A stretch of DNA of 64,000 bases from JAUIAI01 sp041396585 (GTDB lineage Bacteria > Pseudomonadota > Gammaproteobacteria > Burkholderiales > Burkholderiaceae_E): NCBI GenBank assembly GCA_041396585.1, contig JAWKYG010000002.1, forward strand, positions 1-64,000, given 5' to 3'. The notes under the pieces were generated by a model. The model was not told the DNA's origin, ran no database searches, and worked only from the letters and a program-made list of their open reading frames with translations. Of the stretch, positions 10,829 to 20,348 are shown one piece after another. Positions within the stretch are counted from its first letter, which is position 1. Every line of letters starts with the position of its first letter. The translations under genes and the position numbers were made by a program.

Positions 10829-11500
10829 TCAGACGATCGGCGGCAGGGGATCGGGCGCGTTCGATGCGCCCGGCCGACGCTTGGGGCGATAGCTGGGATT
10901 GAGCCAGACGATGAGCGCTGCGTGGCCGCAGGATTCGACATCCTCGGGCAGATAGTCGCGGATCACACCGCAGAAATCGAAACCCTCGCGCAGCTGGAAG
11001 TTCAGCACCGGATCCTTCAAATCGCCCCAGACCACCTTCATTGCATAGGTTTCGACGGCCATCGCATCGGCGTGGCGGTGATATCCGGGCAGGCGGCCGC
11101 AGGCGATGATGCGCTTCAGATTGAGCCGCCGGCACAGACGGCGGCGCGCGTTGTAGAGCAGATGGCCCACGCGCTGGCCGCGGATCGCCGGATCGACGAA
11201 TACCTCCGCGCCATAGAGCGTGAGCCCGGTCGGCGTGTGGGTTTCGAAGGTGCCGTCGGCCGTGATCTCGGTCCAGGTGTGGTCGGTGAGCCAGTCGTCC
11301 CAGTCGACGATGATCGAACTCGCGCAGCCGACCAGCCGCTCACCGAGCATGGCCACGAACTGGCCTTCGGGAAAGACATCGAGCTGATGCTCGACGCGGC
11401 TGCCCAGCCAGGGCTCGATCTCGGGGTAGATGCGCCGTTGCAGGGCGACGAGTTCGGCGATGTCCTCACGTTGCGTGGCGCGGATCTGGATGTCGTTCAT
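10829..11500 (-). CDS. GNAT family N-acetyltransferase
   Basis: A 223-residue GNAT protein with a full fold: N-terminal IQIRATQREDIAELVALQ, acceptor-side strands, and the acetyl-CoA loop RGQRVGHLLYNARR (the R/QxxGxG/A motif) at about residues 112-125. The C-terminal part (GFDFCGVIRDYLPEDVESCG) resembles the GNAT domain found fused or next to carbon-nitrogen hydrolases, but no nitrilase is present here. The substrate cannot be predicted. It is transcribed alone and is divergent from kdgK. Confidence 0.8.
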   Translation of the reverse strand: MNDIQIRATQREDIAELVALQRRIYPEIEPWLGSRVEHQLDVFPEGQFVAMLGERLVGCASSIIVDWDDWLTDHTWTEITADGTFETHTPTGLTLYGAEVFVDPAIRGQRVGHLLYNARRRLCRRLNLKRIIACGRLPGYHRHADAMAVETYAMKVVWGDLKDPVLNFQLREGFDFCGVIRDYLPEDVESCGHAALIVWLNPSYRPKRRPGASNAPDPLPPIV

Positions 11501-11822
11501 GGTCGCGAATCAGCCGGCCTGCAGAAGACCCGATCGGGCGAGGCCGGTGAGCTGCGCGCCGCGTCGGGAACCGCGCGAACGCGCCGTGGGAGACGCGTAT
11601 CAGGCGCAGGTGCCGGTACAGGGTGGCCGGGCTGTTTGCCAGCCGCCGCTCCGCCCGGCACGATCGAGGTGTCAGTGTATCGGCTGCGGAGGGGGCGCTG
11701 GCGGATTCTCGTGAGCAAGGCGGGGCGTTGTGCAATTTTTGCAGGGGGAGGCGCGCTTGCCGGCACGCTGCGTCTGGCGCACATTGCGGGCATCGTCCCT
11801 GTGACTGCGTCGAGCGCTCCCG
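11501..11822. other. Divergent intergenic region GNAT/kdgK
   Basis: 322 bp between divergently transcribed genes. Short frames here look like shadows of GC-rich sequence. I found no convincing promoter box or operator. Confidence 0.4.
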
Positions 11823-12764
11823 ATGCCCGAATCGAACGAATCCGTGGATCTACTGTGCCTGGGCGAGCCCATGCTCGAATTCAATGCCCAGGCCGATGGC
11901 CGCTACCTGCCCGGCCATGGGGGCGATGTCTGCAATTGCGCGGCCGCGGCGGCCCGCCAGGGCGCGCGCGTGGGCGTGCTGACCCGGCTTGGCGCGGATG
12001 CCTTCGGCGACAGCTTCATGGCGCTGTGGCGCAGCGAGGGCATCGATGCACGTCACGTCAGGCGCGATCCATCGGCACCGACCGGCATCTATTTCGTGCA
12101 CCATGATGCCGGCGGCCACAACTTCAGCTATTACCGGCGCGATTCGGCGGCCAGCCGGATCACGGTCGCCGATCTGCCATTGCAGGCGATCGCTCAGGCG
12201 CGCGTGCTGCATACGAGCGGGATCAGCCTGGCGATCAGCACCTCGAGTGCCGATACCGTGTTCGCGGCGATGTCGGCCGCGCGCGATGCCGGCAGGACGG
12301 TCGCATTCGATACCAATCTGCGGCTCAATCTCTGGCCGCTGGCGCGGGCCCGGGCGATGATCGACGCGGCGGTCGCGTTGGCCGATATCGTGCTGCCGGG
12401 GCTCGATGATGCACGCGAACTCACCGGGCTGCACGAACCCGATGCGATCGTCGATGCGTATCTGCGCCGGGGCGCCGCGATCGTCGCCCTCACGCTCGGT
12501 GCCGACGGTACGCTGGTGGCCACCACGAATGAGCGCAGGCGGATCGCGGCCTTCCCCGTGCAGGCCGTCGATGCCACCGCGGCCGGGGATACCTTCGATG
12601 GCGCGTTTCTCGCGCAGTGGCTGGCCGGGGCGGACGCCTTCGAGGCGGCCCGTTATGCGAACGCCGCCGCCGCCTTGTCGACGCTCGGCTTTGGCGCGGT
12701 CACGCCGATGCCGCGCCGCGCGCAGGTGCTCGAGTTTCTGGCGCAGCGCACTGATCGCGCGTGA
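11823..12764 (+). CDS. kdgK: PfkB-family sugar kinase, probable 2-keto-3-deoxygluconate kinase
   Basis: A 313-residue ribokinase-fold kinase expected to phosphorylate 2-keto-3-deoxygluconate in the Entner-Doudoroff side route. It has the N-terminal CLGEPMLEFN with the first Gly block GHGGDVCNCAAAAARQGARV and the C-terminal PfkB signature DATAAGDTFDGAFLA with the catalytic Asp. The usual GAGD is AAGD, a tolerated variation in KdgK-like proteins. YYRRDSAAS resembles the KDG-binding loop of KdgK. It is a single gene with no other sugar-acid genes nearby, so the substrate is inferred from similarity. Confidence 0.75.
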   Translation: MPESNESVDLLCLGEPMLEFNAQADGRYLPGHGGDVCNCAAAAARQGARVGVLTRLGADAFGDSFMALWRSEGIDARHVRRDPSAPTGIYFVHHDAGGHNFSYYRRDSAASRITVADLPLQAIAQARVLHTSGISLAISTSSADTVFAAMSAARDAGRTVAFDTNLRLNLWPLARARAMIDAAVALADIVLPGLDDARELTGLHEPDAIVDAYLRRGAAIVALTLGADGTLVATTNERRRIAAFPVQAVDATAAGDTFDGAFLAQWLAGADAFEAARYANAAAALSTLGFGAVTPMPRRAQVLEFLAQRTDRA

Positions 12765-12809
12765 CGCGCGGCCGGGCCGCCAGCCTGGCCGGGCAGCCTG
12801 CCTGGCGGA

Positions 12810-13271
12810 TCACTCGCGTCCGGCCAGCATGCGTGTGGCCAGATAGCTCATCACCTTCTCATCGTGCTGATTGAAGACATCATGGGTGGCGGTCACGATC
12901 GCGCGATTGCCTTTCGAGGTCGGGCGTAGTTGGTCGATGGTGACGATCGCGTGGATCGTGTCGCCGGCGTGCACCGGTGCCAGCACCTTCTTGTGTACCT
13001 CGAGCAGCGCCAGGCCGGTGCCCTGGATCATGGTCTGGCAGAGCAGGCCTTCGATGATCGTGTAGGTCAGTGCGGCCGGCGCAAAGCGCCCGCCGGTGAT
13101 CGCGCCACGCGACTGCTGCTGGAACGTGGCATCGACGAACATCTCCTCGAGCATGCCGGTGACCGACACGAAATTGACGATGTCGGTCTCGGTGATCGTG
13201 CGCCGCATGGTACGGAACTGGTCGCCCACGGCGATGTCCTGCCAATAGACGCCGGGCAGCAGGGATTTCAT
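12810..13271 (-). CDS. MaoC-like hotdog acyl-CoA hydratase
   Basis: A 153-residue single-hotdog protein. ATG at 13269-13271 is preferred over an upstream ATG because GGAGC precedes it by 7 nt. Family features are VGDQFRTMRRTITETDIVNF with the hydratase Asp, GRFAPAALTYTIIEGLL, and the late HAIVTIDQLRPTSKGNRAIV. Such proteins hydrate enoyl-CoA or act as thioesterase-like partners. It lies 14 nt downstream of the acyl-CoA ligase on the same strand, so the two probably work on the same CoA ester. Confidence 0.8.
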   Translation of the reverse strand: MKSLLPGVYWQDIAVGDQFRTMRRTITETDIVNFVSVTGMLEEMFVDATFQQQSRGAITGGRFAPAALTYTIIEGLLCQTMIQGTGLALLEVHKKVLAPVHAGDTIHAIVTIDQLRPTSKGNRAIVTATHDVFNQHDEKVMSYLATRMLAGRE

Positions 13272-13285
13272 GGGTCTTGCTCCAG

Positions 13286-14911
13286 TCAGGCGGTATCGAT
13301 GGTGGGCCACTCCCCGAGCGCCTGCAGGCGCTCGCGGATCAGCCGTTTGGCAATCTTGCCGTAGCCCGAGCGTGGCAGCTCGTCCCAGAACAGAATGCGC
13401 CGCGGCAGTTTATAGCGGGCCATCAGCGGGGTCATCCAGGCGAGTAGTTCGTCCGCGTCGATCTGCGTCCCCGGGGCGGGCACGCAGATCATGAGGCCGA
13501 CCTCGCCCCAACGGCGATCGGGCATGCCCAGGACGGCCACTTCGGCGATCGCCGGGTGGGTCAGCACTTTTTCCTCGATCTCGCGCGGGTAGACATTGGA
13601 GCCGCCGGAGATGTACATGTCCGATGCGCGGCCGGTGATGGTGAGAAAGCCCCGCGCATCGAGCATGCCGAGATCGCCGGTGCGGAACCAGCCGTCGCGA
13701 AAGGCCTTTGCATTGGCCTCGGGATTGTCGTAGTAACCGGCGAACACGGCCGGCCCGCAGACACAGATCTCGCCCTGTTCACCGGCCGGCAGTTCCCGGC
13801 CCTGCTCGTCCTGGATGCTGATCTGCATCGCGCTGCGCTCGAATCCGCAGGTGTTGGGCCGGCCGTCGTCCTCGAGGCTGTGCAGATCGGGTGGCAGCAC
13901 CGTGATGTTGCCGGTCACCTCGCCGAGCCCGAAGTACTGCACCAGCACCTTGCCGAGCTTGCCCAGCGCGCGCTTCTGATCTTCCCGATACATGGGTGCG
14001 CCGGCATAGATCAGGTGGCGCAGGCTGCTGTGATCATGACGATCGACGGCCGGGTCGTCGACCATCATGTTGACGATCGTGGGCACTGTGAACAGGTTCG
14101 TGATCCGGTGCTGTTCGATCAGTGACCACACCTCCTCGGGATCGAAGCGCATGGGGTTGGTCAGCACGGTCTTTACGCCGCGCGCCACCTGCACCAGGAA
14201 GTGGATGCCGGCGCCGTGCGACAGTGGCGCCACCACCAGGCTGGCATCCGTGTGTTCGCGCAGGCCCGGCATCAGATCAGCCAGATGATTGGTGATCACG
14301 AAGCCCATCTGGCCATGCGTGAGTACCGCCGCCTTGGGCTTGCCCGTAGTGCCCGAGGTGAAGAAGAACCAGCACGGGTCGTCGACCTCGACATCGGCCG
14401 CGCGGACCGGGCGCTCGGCGCCCTCGTCGAGCAGATCGGTCAGCGCGGCATCACCCGGCGCGCCAGGGTCCATGCCGATGATCAGCAGCGGCCCGGGCAC
14501 CGCGGCGCGCACCGGCCCGAGGTGGCCGGCGAACTCCGCCTGCACGAAAAAAACGCTGGCGCCCGAGGACCGAGCCAACCAGGCGGCCTCGTCGGGCGAG
14601 ATGCGGAAGTTGGTCGGTACCCAGACCGCGCCGAGCCGGAAGGCGGCGAACTGGGTCAGAACCAGCTCCGGGCAATTGCGGCTGTGCACCAGGATGCGAT
14701 CGCCCTTGCGAACACCGCGTGCGGCCAGCGCTGCGGCCAGCGCATCGACCTCGCGATCGAGCGTGGCCCAGTCGATCAGGCGGTCGCCGGCGACCAGGGC
14801 CGGCGAGCCGGGCAGGCGGCGCGCCGCCTGGGTCAGCATGTGCGCGAGATTCATCACCCGCTGGCTCACGCGGGCGACGCCGCCCACGGGCGGGGTGTTG
14901 GAACGGGTCAT
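13286..14911 (-). CDS. Acyl-CoA synthetase (AMP-forming ligase)
   Basis: A 541-residue ANL-family enzyme that activates a carboxylic acid to its CoA thioester with ATP. It has the P-loop FTSGTTGKPKAAVLTH, the A5 region YFGLGEVTGN, the A8 GWFRTGDLGMLDARGFLTIT and the A10 lysine in RSGYGKIAKR. The start at 14909-14911 is tentative. Family members usually begin at MNLAHML, which would be 14852-14854. It is followed closely by the MaoC-like hydratase. The acid substrate is not predictable from sequence alone. Confidence 0.85.
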   Translation of the reverse strand: MTRSNTPPVGGVARVSQRVMNLAHMLTQAARRLPGSPALVAGDRLIDWATLDREVDALAAALAARGVRKGDRILVHSRNCPELVLTQFAAFRLGAVWVPTNFRISPDEAAWLARSSGASVFFVQAEFAGHLGPVRAAVPGPLLIIGMDPGAPGDAALTDLLDEGAERPVRAADVEVDDPCWFFFTSGTTGKPKAAVLTHGQMGFVITNHLADLMPGLREHTDASLVVAPLSHGAGIHFLVQVARGVKTVLTNPMRFDPEEVWSLIEQHRITNLFTVPTIVNMMVDDPAVDRHDHSSLRHLIYAGAPMYREDQKRALGKLGKVLVQYFGLGEVTGNITVLPPDLHSLEDDGRPNTCGFERSAMQISIQDEQGRELPAGEQGEICVCGPAVFAGYYDNPEANAKAFRDGWFRTGDLGMLDARGFLTITGRASDMYISGGSNVYPREIEEKVLTHPAIAEVAVLGMPDRRWGEVGLMICVPAPGTQIDADELLAWMTPLMARYKLPRRILFWDELPRSGYGKIAKRLIRERLQALGEWPTIDTA

Positions 14912-15233
14912 GCTTGGATGTCCGTATGGATGGTCGGGTCCTGGCCGGCAGCGGCTCAGCCAGGGGGAGTTTAGTGAACTCGCGCCGGGGCGCGTGCGGC
15001 AGGCTGTCAAGCGGGCCCGCGTGAACCTTGACACATGAAATCTCGACTCACGCACGGATAGCGGATTTGCCCGCTTGCTATGGCGGCAGGATTCGAATAC
15101 GTTTGCCCGGCAACAAGAATTCACAGTCCGTCGCGCCTGTCGCTGACCGACGGATCAAACAGGCTGCCGATGCCGGAAGGGATCGGGCGGCCCCCGATTT
15201 GGCGCATTTGCGGCCAGGGTCAAAGGAAATCTC
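14912..15233. other. Divergent intergenic region ligase/RCC1 lipoprotein
   Basis: 322 bp between divergent genes. A TTGACA box sits at 15028-15033 on the plus strand, but no good -10 box lies 16-18 nt further on. Nothing else stands out. Confidence 0.35.
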
Positions 15234-18200
15234 ATGTTCTTGCGTCATTTGCGAGTCGCCTACGCCAGTGCGCTGCTCGTCGCCGCGCTTTCCGCCTGTG
15301 GCGGCGGTGGTGGTTCGGCTCCGGTGACTCCCCAAGGCGGCACGAATGTCGGCACCGATGTCGTGCGCAAGGCCGTGATCAGTGGCTTCACCGGCAATCT
15401 TGACTGGGAGAATCCGGCCGGGATCAACAACGAGGGAGGTATCGGCGCAGGTGCCGACGGCGATGGCGGTTTCGGCGTCGGAGGCGCCCTGGGCCAGTTC
15501 CGGCGCGCGCTGGTCAGAGTCTATCTGCAGGACGGCACGCTGTTGGGCGAGGCCCTGACCGATGATGTCGCGGGCATGGTCACCGTGCGCCCGCCCACCG
15601 GCTACCAGGGGCCGATGCTGATGGAGATCCGCGGCAGCGACGAGGCCACCTACTTCGATGAGGGCAAGGGCGCCTATCTGCCCTTTGGCCCTGAGCGCCT
15701 GCTGCGCACGATGATCCCGCACATCGATCGCAATGTCGGCATCACGCCGTTCACCGAGGCCGGCACGCGCCTGGCGTTGGCATGTCGGGCGGGATCCGCC
15801 CCGGCCGCCGCCTGCGGCACGGACACCGGTGGCGGCTCGGCCAATGTGCCGGGAGCCGCCCTGATCGACGCGGCCAATGGCAAGGTGCGCGAGACGCTGA
15901 ACCAGCAGTTTCCTTCGTCGCTGCATGTGGACGATGTCACGCGACTGCCGTTCATCGTCAATGACAGCACGGGCGCAGGCTCGATTGCCACCGATCAGCG
16001 CGGCCGCTACGGCTTGGTGAACATCGCGTTCTCCAAGCAGGCGGCGATGTACAACAATGGCCCGGCGGCACCGACCCTGGCGGCAGTCGAAACCTTCGCC
16101 GAAGACATGAGCGATGGCCGCTTCGACGGCCGGCGCAGCGGTCAGCCGGTGGCCGCAGCCGGGCAGACCACCTACGATCCGCATTCCTGGGGCAGCGAGC
16201 TGAGCTCGGCGCTGGCACAGCAGACCGGGCGCTATGGTGACAGTGCAGCCGCGGCGTCGCTGCCGGCCGTGGTGTCGTTCGGCAATGTGCGCTACGACAG
16301 CTATTTCTTCGACGCGCGGGTGCGTGCGGGCGGCGATGCGGCGACGATCGCCGTGGCCACCGAAACCACCAGCAACAAGCGCACACCGGGTCAGGTGACC
16401 ACCTACGTGCCGCCTGGCACCGATAGCCGCGGCTACATCGTGTATGGCAATCTCGGCAGCGGCGGCCTGTTCATCAAGACCGATGCCGGTAACTCGCAAA
16501 CCGGCGCGCTGGTGCTGGGTGACAACGCCAACGGCGAACTCGGCACGGGGGCGGCCGGCGAGCTCGACCGGCCGCAGGCGCTCAATCTGCCAGCCTCGCT
16601 CACGCACGCGGCCGGCGGCTTCGGCCATACCACAGTGCGCCTGGCCGACGGCAGCGTCTGGTCGATGGGTGATAACGCCTATGGCCAGCTCGGCCAGGGT
16701 GCGGCCGCGCCCACGGTGGCATCTTCGCGTGCCCCGGTGCGTGTGACCCTGCCCGCCGGCGCGGTGGCCGTCGCGGCCACCTACGCGGCCTCGTTCGCCT
16801 TGCTCGAGAACGGCCAGGTCTATGCCTGGGGCAGCGCGATCGGCTTCGGCGAGCTGGGCAATGGTGCGGCCGCCGGCCTGCAGGCCACCCCGGCGCCGGT
16901 GCTCGATGAGGCCGGGCAACCGCTGACCGATGTCGTGCAGATCTCGGCGCGCGACAATGATGCGATCGTGCTGCGCGGCGATGGCTCGGTCTGGACCTGG
17001 GGCAGCTTCGCCCAGCGTGATCGCGGCAAGGTGCCGTTCGGTGTGGCTGCCGGCAATCTGCGCGCCCACCCGCGTGCAGGGGTTGCCGGCCGGTGCCCAG
17101 GTGCGCAAGGTACAGACCGAAGAGGGCCTGTTCATGTGTTGCTGCACGGTGGTGATCAGCACGGCGCCGTCTATGCCTGGGGTGTGCATTTCGATATCAC
17201 CGCGCAAGACTATCTCTACGACCTGACCCCGACCCGGGTGCTCAACCTGCCGCCGGTGCGCGACATCATGCCCGGCGGCTTCCTCGGCTACGGTCAGCAG
17301 CCGAGCGCGCGCACCACCGGCATGGGGGTGGACTATCGGGGCCGTTACTGGAAGTTGCGCGGACGCGTGGCCGAGCGCTACGACCCGGCCAACCCGACCG
17401 CCCAGCGCCGCCCGCCGGTGCAGGCGCCGCGCACCGACTGCGCCAGCTGCCATACGGTGCGCAATGAAAGCGATCCGCCCGCGCCCGCGGCCGATGCGCC
17501 CGTGTGCGTGCTGCCGGCATTCAAGCTCGATGCCAGTGGCCAGCCCCTGCTGGTGAATTCGGCCAGTGATTGCGGTAGCTGTCACAACGGCAATCCGTTG
17601 GGCAATGGCACGGTGGTGGCGGTTCTGAGCTGCCGCGCGCCGTCCTTGCCGCCGCCGTTCACGCCGGTCAATGCCACGCCCAAGACCAACCAGTGCCAGC
17701 TGCCGATCGGCCACCCGGCGACCCCGGCGGGCACGTTCTGCGCGAGCTGTCACAACCAGGTGGTCGCGGCGCCCTTGTCCTGCTCGGCCGACACCACACC
17801 GATTCCGCCGCCGAGTGCGACCACCGTCACGATCGTTTCGGCGCTCGATGATGTGGGTGCTCTGACCGGCAGCATCGGCTCCGGGGGCGTCACTGATGAC
17901 GCCGAGCCGGTGCTCACGGGGTCGACCAGTGCGGCCTTGATCACCGGAGAGAGCGTGCGCATTCTGCGCGACGGCGTGGACATCGGCGCAGCCACGGCCG
18001 GCACCGGCACGAGCTGGTCGTTCGCGGTGCCCAAGCAGGGTGACGGCAGCGTGCGCTTCACGGCGCGCGTGCTCAATGCCGGTGGTGCCAATGGCGTGGA
18101 GAGCGCGGTGTTCACGCTGACCATCGCCACGCAGGGCCCGGCCAAGGCGGTCGCGGTCGCGAGCGTCGATGACAATCTGGCGCCACAGACCGGCGTGGTC

Positions 18201-19019
18201 GGGCCGGGGGCCAGCACCAATGATCCGACGCCGACCGTCTCCGGCACGATCTCGCCGGCAGCCGCCACCGGTGAGCTGGTCAAGGTGTTCCGCAACGGCA
18301 CGCTGATCGCGACCGTCACACCGAACGGTGCCGGTTGGACGCACACCGATGCCGGGCTGGACAACATCACCGGTGGCGATGGCCAGATCACCTACACGGC
18401 CCGTCTGGTGTCGGTGGCCGGCGTCGATGGCCCGCTCAGTGCCGGCTACACGGTTCGCTTCGATAATCGTGCGCCGGCCACGCCGTCGGTCTCGGCCACG
18501 GCGAATGCGCCGAACAGCCCGGCCCTGAGCAGTGTGATGACCGGCCAGCTGGTGTCCGGGCGCGGCTCGATGGACCCGACCCCCACGCTCACGGCGGTGT
18601 TCACGTCGAGCGATCCGGGCGAGCGCATCGAGTTCACGATGAGCTCGGCCACCAGTGGTCAGAACCTCGGGCAGCTGAACACGGCTGACGCGGGGTCCGG
18701 GCGGCGCACGGCATCGCAGACCGTCGACACCGGCGTGAATCTGAACGGCCAGACGGCCGCCACCGGCAACACCCGCCTGACGTTCTTCGCCCGCGCCATT
18801 GACGCGGCCGGCAATGTCAGCGGGCTCTCCAACGGCTTGCAGCTCGATTTCGGTTTCTTCGGTTGCGAGACGCTGCGCGCCAAGCACAACCACATGAGCT
18901 CGACCAGCAACTGCGCCGCCTGCCATAGCGTGGCGGCACCGAATGTGCCGCGCTTCAATATCCGCGGCAATTACTGGTGCACGGCGAACCGTGCCGAGGA
19001 GGTTGCCACCCCGCGTTGA
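15234..19019 (+). CDS. RCC1-repeat/multihaem/Ig-like lipoprotein
   Basis: A 1261-residue secreted lipoprotein. It starts with a lipobox (ALLVAALSAC followed by a Gly tract). RCC1-like propeller repeats lie at about residues 425-660 (LGDNANGELGTGAAGELDRP, MGDNAYGQLGQG, VYAWGSAIGFGELGNG). There are three CxxCH haem sites at about 736, 781 and 836 (CASCH, CGSCH, CASCH), then three Ig-like repeats (about 850-1190), then a fourth CAACH at about 1227. Between about 17065 and 17150 the RCC1 sequence (RVQGLPAGAQV) continues in another frame and then returns, so two compensating indels distort about 30 residues here. It is probably cell-surface or periplasmic and could carry electrons. The gene stands alone, and cytochrome c maturation genes are not in the window. 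Confidence 0.8.
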   Translation: MFLRHLRVAYASALLVAALSACGGGGGSAPVTPQGGTNVGTDVVRKAVISGFTGNLDWENPAGINNEGGIGAGADGDGGFGVGGALGQFRRALVRVYLQDGTLLGEALTDDVAGMVTVRPPTGYQGPMLMEIRGSDEATYFDEGKGAYLPFGPERLLRTMIPHIDRNVGITPFTEAGTRLALACRAGSAPAAACGTDTGGGSANVPGAALIDAANGKVRETLNQQFPSSLHVDDVTRLPFIVNDSTGAGSIATDQRGRYGLVNIAFSKQAAMYNNGPAAPTLAAVETFAEDMSDGRFDGRRSGQPVAAAGQTTYDPHSWGSELSSALAQQTGRYGDSAAAASLPAVVSFGNVRYDSYFFDARVRAGGDAATIAVATETTSNKRTPGQVTTYVPPGTDSRGYIVYGNLGSGGLFIKTDAGNSQTGALVLGDNANGELGTGAAGELDRPQALNLPASLTHAAGGFGHTTVRLADGSVWSMGDNAYGQLGQGAAAPTVASSRAPVRVTLPAGAVAVAATYAASFALLENGQVYAWGSAIGFGELGNGAAAGLQATPAPVLDEAGQPLTDVVQISARDNDAIVLRGDGSVWTWGSFAQRDRGKVPFGVAAGNLRAHPRAGVAGRCPGAQGTDRRGPVHVLLHGGDQHGAVYAWGVHFDITAQDYLYDLTPTRVLNLPPVRDIMPGGFLGYGQQPSARTTGMGVDYRGRYWKLRGRVAERYDPANPTAQRRPPVQAPRTDCASCHTVRNESDPPAPAADAPVCVLPAFKLDASGQPLLVNSASDCGSCHNGNPLGNGTVVAVLSCRAPSLPPPFTPVNATPKTNQCQLPIGHPATPAGTFCASCHNQVVAAPLSCSADTTPIPPPSATTVTIVSALDDVGALTGSIGSGGVTDDAEPVLTGSTSAALITGESVRILRDGVDIGAATAGTGTSWSFAVPKQGDGSVRFTARVLNAGGANGVESAVFTLTIATQGPAKAVAVASVDDNLAPQTGVVGPGASTNDPTPTVSGTISPAAATGELVKVFRNGTLIATVTPNGAGWTHTDAGLDNITGGDGQITYTARLVSVAGVDGPLSAGYTVRFDNRAPATPSVSATANAPNSPALSSVMTGQLVSGRGSMDPTPTLTAVFTSSDPGERIEFTMSSATSGQNLGQLNTADAGSGRRTASQTVDTGVNLNGQTAATGNTRLTFFARAIDAAGNVSGLSNGLQLDFGFFGCETLRAKHNHMSSTSNCAACHSVAAPNVPRFNIRGNYWCTANRAEEVATPR

Positions 19020-19097
19020 TCCGGCGCGGGTGATGTCCGGTGACGGCGGGTCCTCGTGGCCCACCGGTCCGGCGCAGCCGCAACGGAAGCCGCGATG

Positions 19098-19126
19098 TCA
19101 AAGGGCCTGCATCGCAGGCCCTTTGA
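19098..19126. terminator. Bidirectional hairpin between convergent genes
   Basis: A 13-bp perfect stem (TCAAAGGGCCTGC / GCAGGCCCTTTGA) with a 3-nt ATC loop lies between the stop of the RCC1 lipoprotein (+) and the stop of the thiolase (-). The T runs are short, so it is a likely but weak intrinsic terminator. Confidence 0.6.
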
Positions 19127-19174
19127 CTTGATGGCGGGCCGAGGCCGCGCCGCGGCGCCTCCGCGCTGCGCGCT

Positions 19175-20344
19175 TCAGCGCGCGCGCTCGAGCACGCTCA
19201 CGAAGTTGGCCACCGAGGCGCCGCCCATGTTGAACACGCCGGCCAGCCTGGCATCGGGGATCTGCATGCCGCCCGCTTCGTTCATCAGCTGCATGGCGGC
19301 CAGCACATGCATCGACACGCCGGTGGCGCCGATCGGGTGGCCCTTGGCCTTCAGACCGCCGGACGGATTCACCGGCAGCTTGCCATCCTTCTGGGTCCAG
19401 CCCTCGCGCACCACGCGATAGCCCTCGCCCGGGGGAACCAGGCCCATGGCCTCGTATTCGATCAGCTCGGCGATCGTGAAGCAGTCGTGGGTCTCGACCA
19501 GATCGAGATCATCCATCGTGATGCCGGCCTCTTCGCGTGCCTGCGACCAGGCCAACGCGGCGCCCTTGAACGCGATCGGGTCGCGGCGCGAGATCGGCAG
19601 CAGATCATTGACCTGCACGCGCGCGCGAAACTGGATCGCGCGTGCCATCTGGCGGGCGGTTTCCTCGTCGGCGAGCACCAGCGCGGCGGCGCCATCGGAC
19701 ACCAGCGAGCAGTCGGTGCGTCGCAACGGCTCGACCACATAGGGGTTTTTGTCGGACACCTCGTTGCAGAACTCGAAGCCGAAGTCCTTGCGCACCTGCG
19801 CATACGGATTGCTGACCCCGTTGTGATGATTCTTGGCCGCGATCATCGCCAGCTCCTCGCTGCGATCGCCATAGCGCTCGTAGTAGGCCTTGGCGATCCC
19901 GCCGAACACGCCGACGAAGCCGCCGGGTCGGTTCTCTTCGCGGTAATAGCTGGCCCCCAGCAACACATTGCCGATCTCGCGGTTGGGCAGCGAGGTCATC
20001 TTCTCGGCACCGACCACCAGCGCGATGCGGCCGCGACCGGCCTCGATGAAGTTCATCGCCGCATGGATCGCGGTGGAGCCGGTGGCACAGGCGTTCTCCA
20101 CCCGCGTGGCGGGCACGTGGGCCAGCGCCGGGTCGGCCAGCGCGACCAGCGCGCCCTGGAAATCCTGTGGCGTGAAGCCGTTGTTCATGACGCCGACGAA
20201 GATGCCGTCGACATCGGTGCTGGGCACACCGGCGTGCTCGAGCGCGGCCAGCGACACCCGGCTCATCAACGCCTCGGTATCGGGGTCGTCGAGCTTGCCA
20301 AACGGAATGTGGGACCAGCCCACGATCATGGCGCGATTGGTCAT
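19175..20344 (-). CDS. Thiolase family acetyl-CoA acyltransferase
   Basis: A 389-residue thiolase of the SCP2-like/lipid-transfer type. The nucleophile region is ENACATGSTAIHAAM (Cys about residue 90), followed by VETHDCFTIAELI and GHPIGATGV with the catalytic His. The start at 20342-20344 is selected by an AGAGGA site. It lies 4 nt from the CaiB-like gene stop, in an operon thioesterase - CaiB - thiolase. It probably cleaves or forms beta-ketoacyl-CoA. All expected active-site residues are present, in contrast to the second thiolase at 24546. Confidence 0.85.
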   Translation of the reverse strand: MTNRAMIVGWSHIPFGKLDDPDTEALMSRVSLAALEHAGVPSTDVDGIFVGVMNNGFTPQDFQGALVALADPALAHVPATRVENACATGSTAIHAAMNFIEAGRGRIALVVGAEKMTSLPNREIGNVLLGASYYREENRPGGFVGVFGGIAKAYYERYGDRSEELAMIAAKNHHNGVSNPYAQVRKDFGFEFCNEVSDKNPYVVEPLRRTDCSLVSDGAAALVLADEETARQMARAIQFRARVQVNDLLPISRRDPIAFKGAALAWSQAREEAGITMDDLDLVETHDCFTIAELIEYEAMGLVPPGEGYRVVREGWTQKDGKLPVNPSGGLKAKGHPIGATGVSMHVLAAMQLMNEAGGMQIPDARLAGVFNMGGASVANFVSVLERAR

Positions 20345-20348
20345 CGTC

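Noticed and set aside
15028..15050. Promoter for the RCC1 lipoprotein based on a TTGACA box
   Set aside because: No acceptable -10 hexamer lies at 16-18 nt.
17060..17155. Programmed ribosomal frameshifting in the RCC1 gene
   Set aside because: No slippery heptamer or stimulatory structure was evident, and similar one-base breaks occur in many unrelated genes here, so sequence error is simpler.
15078..19064. A very long open frame (over 1300 codons) on the minus strand opposite the RCC1 lipoprotein
   Set aside because: It mirrors a GC-rich gene with strong third-position bias, is rich in Arg/Gly/His without domains, and lacks a ribosome site. The plus-strand gene has a signal peptide and recognisable domains.
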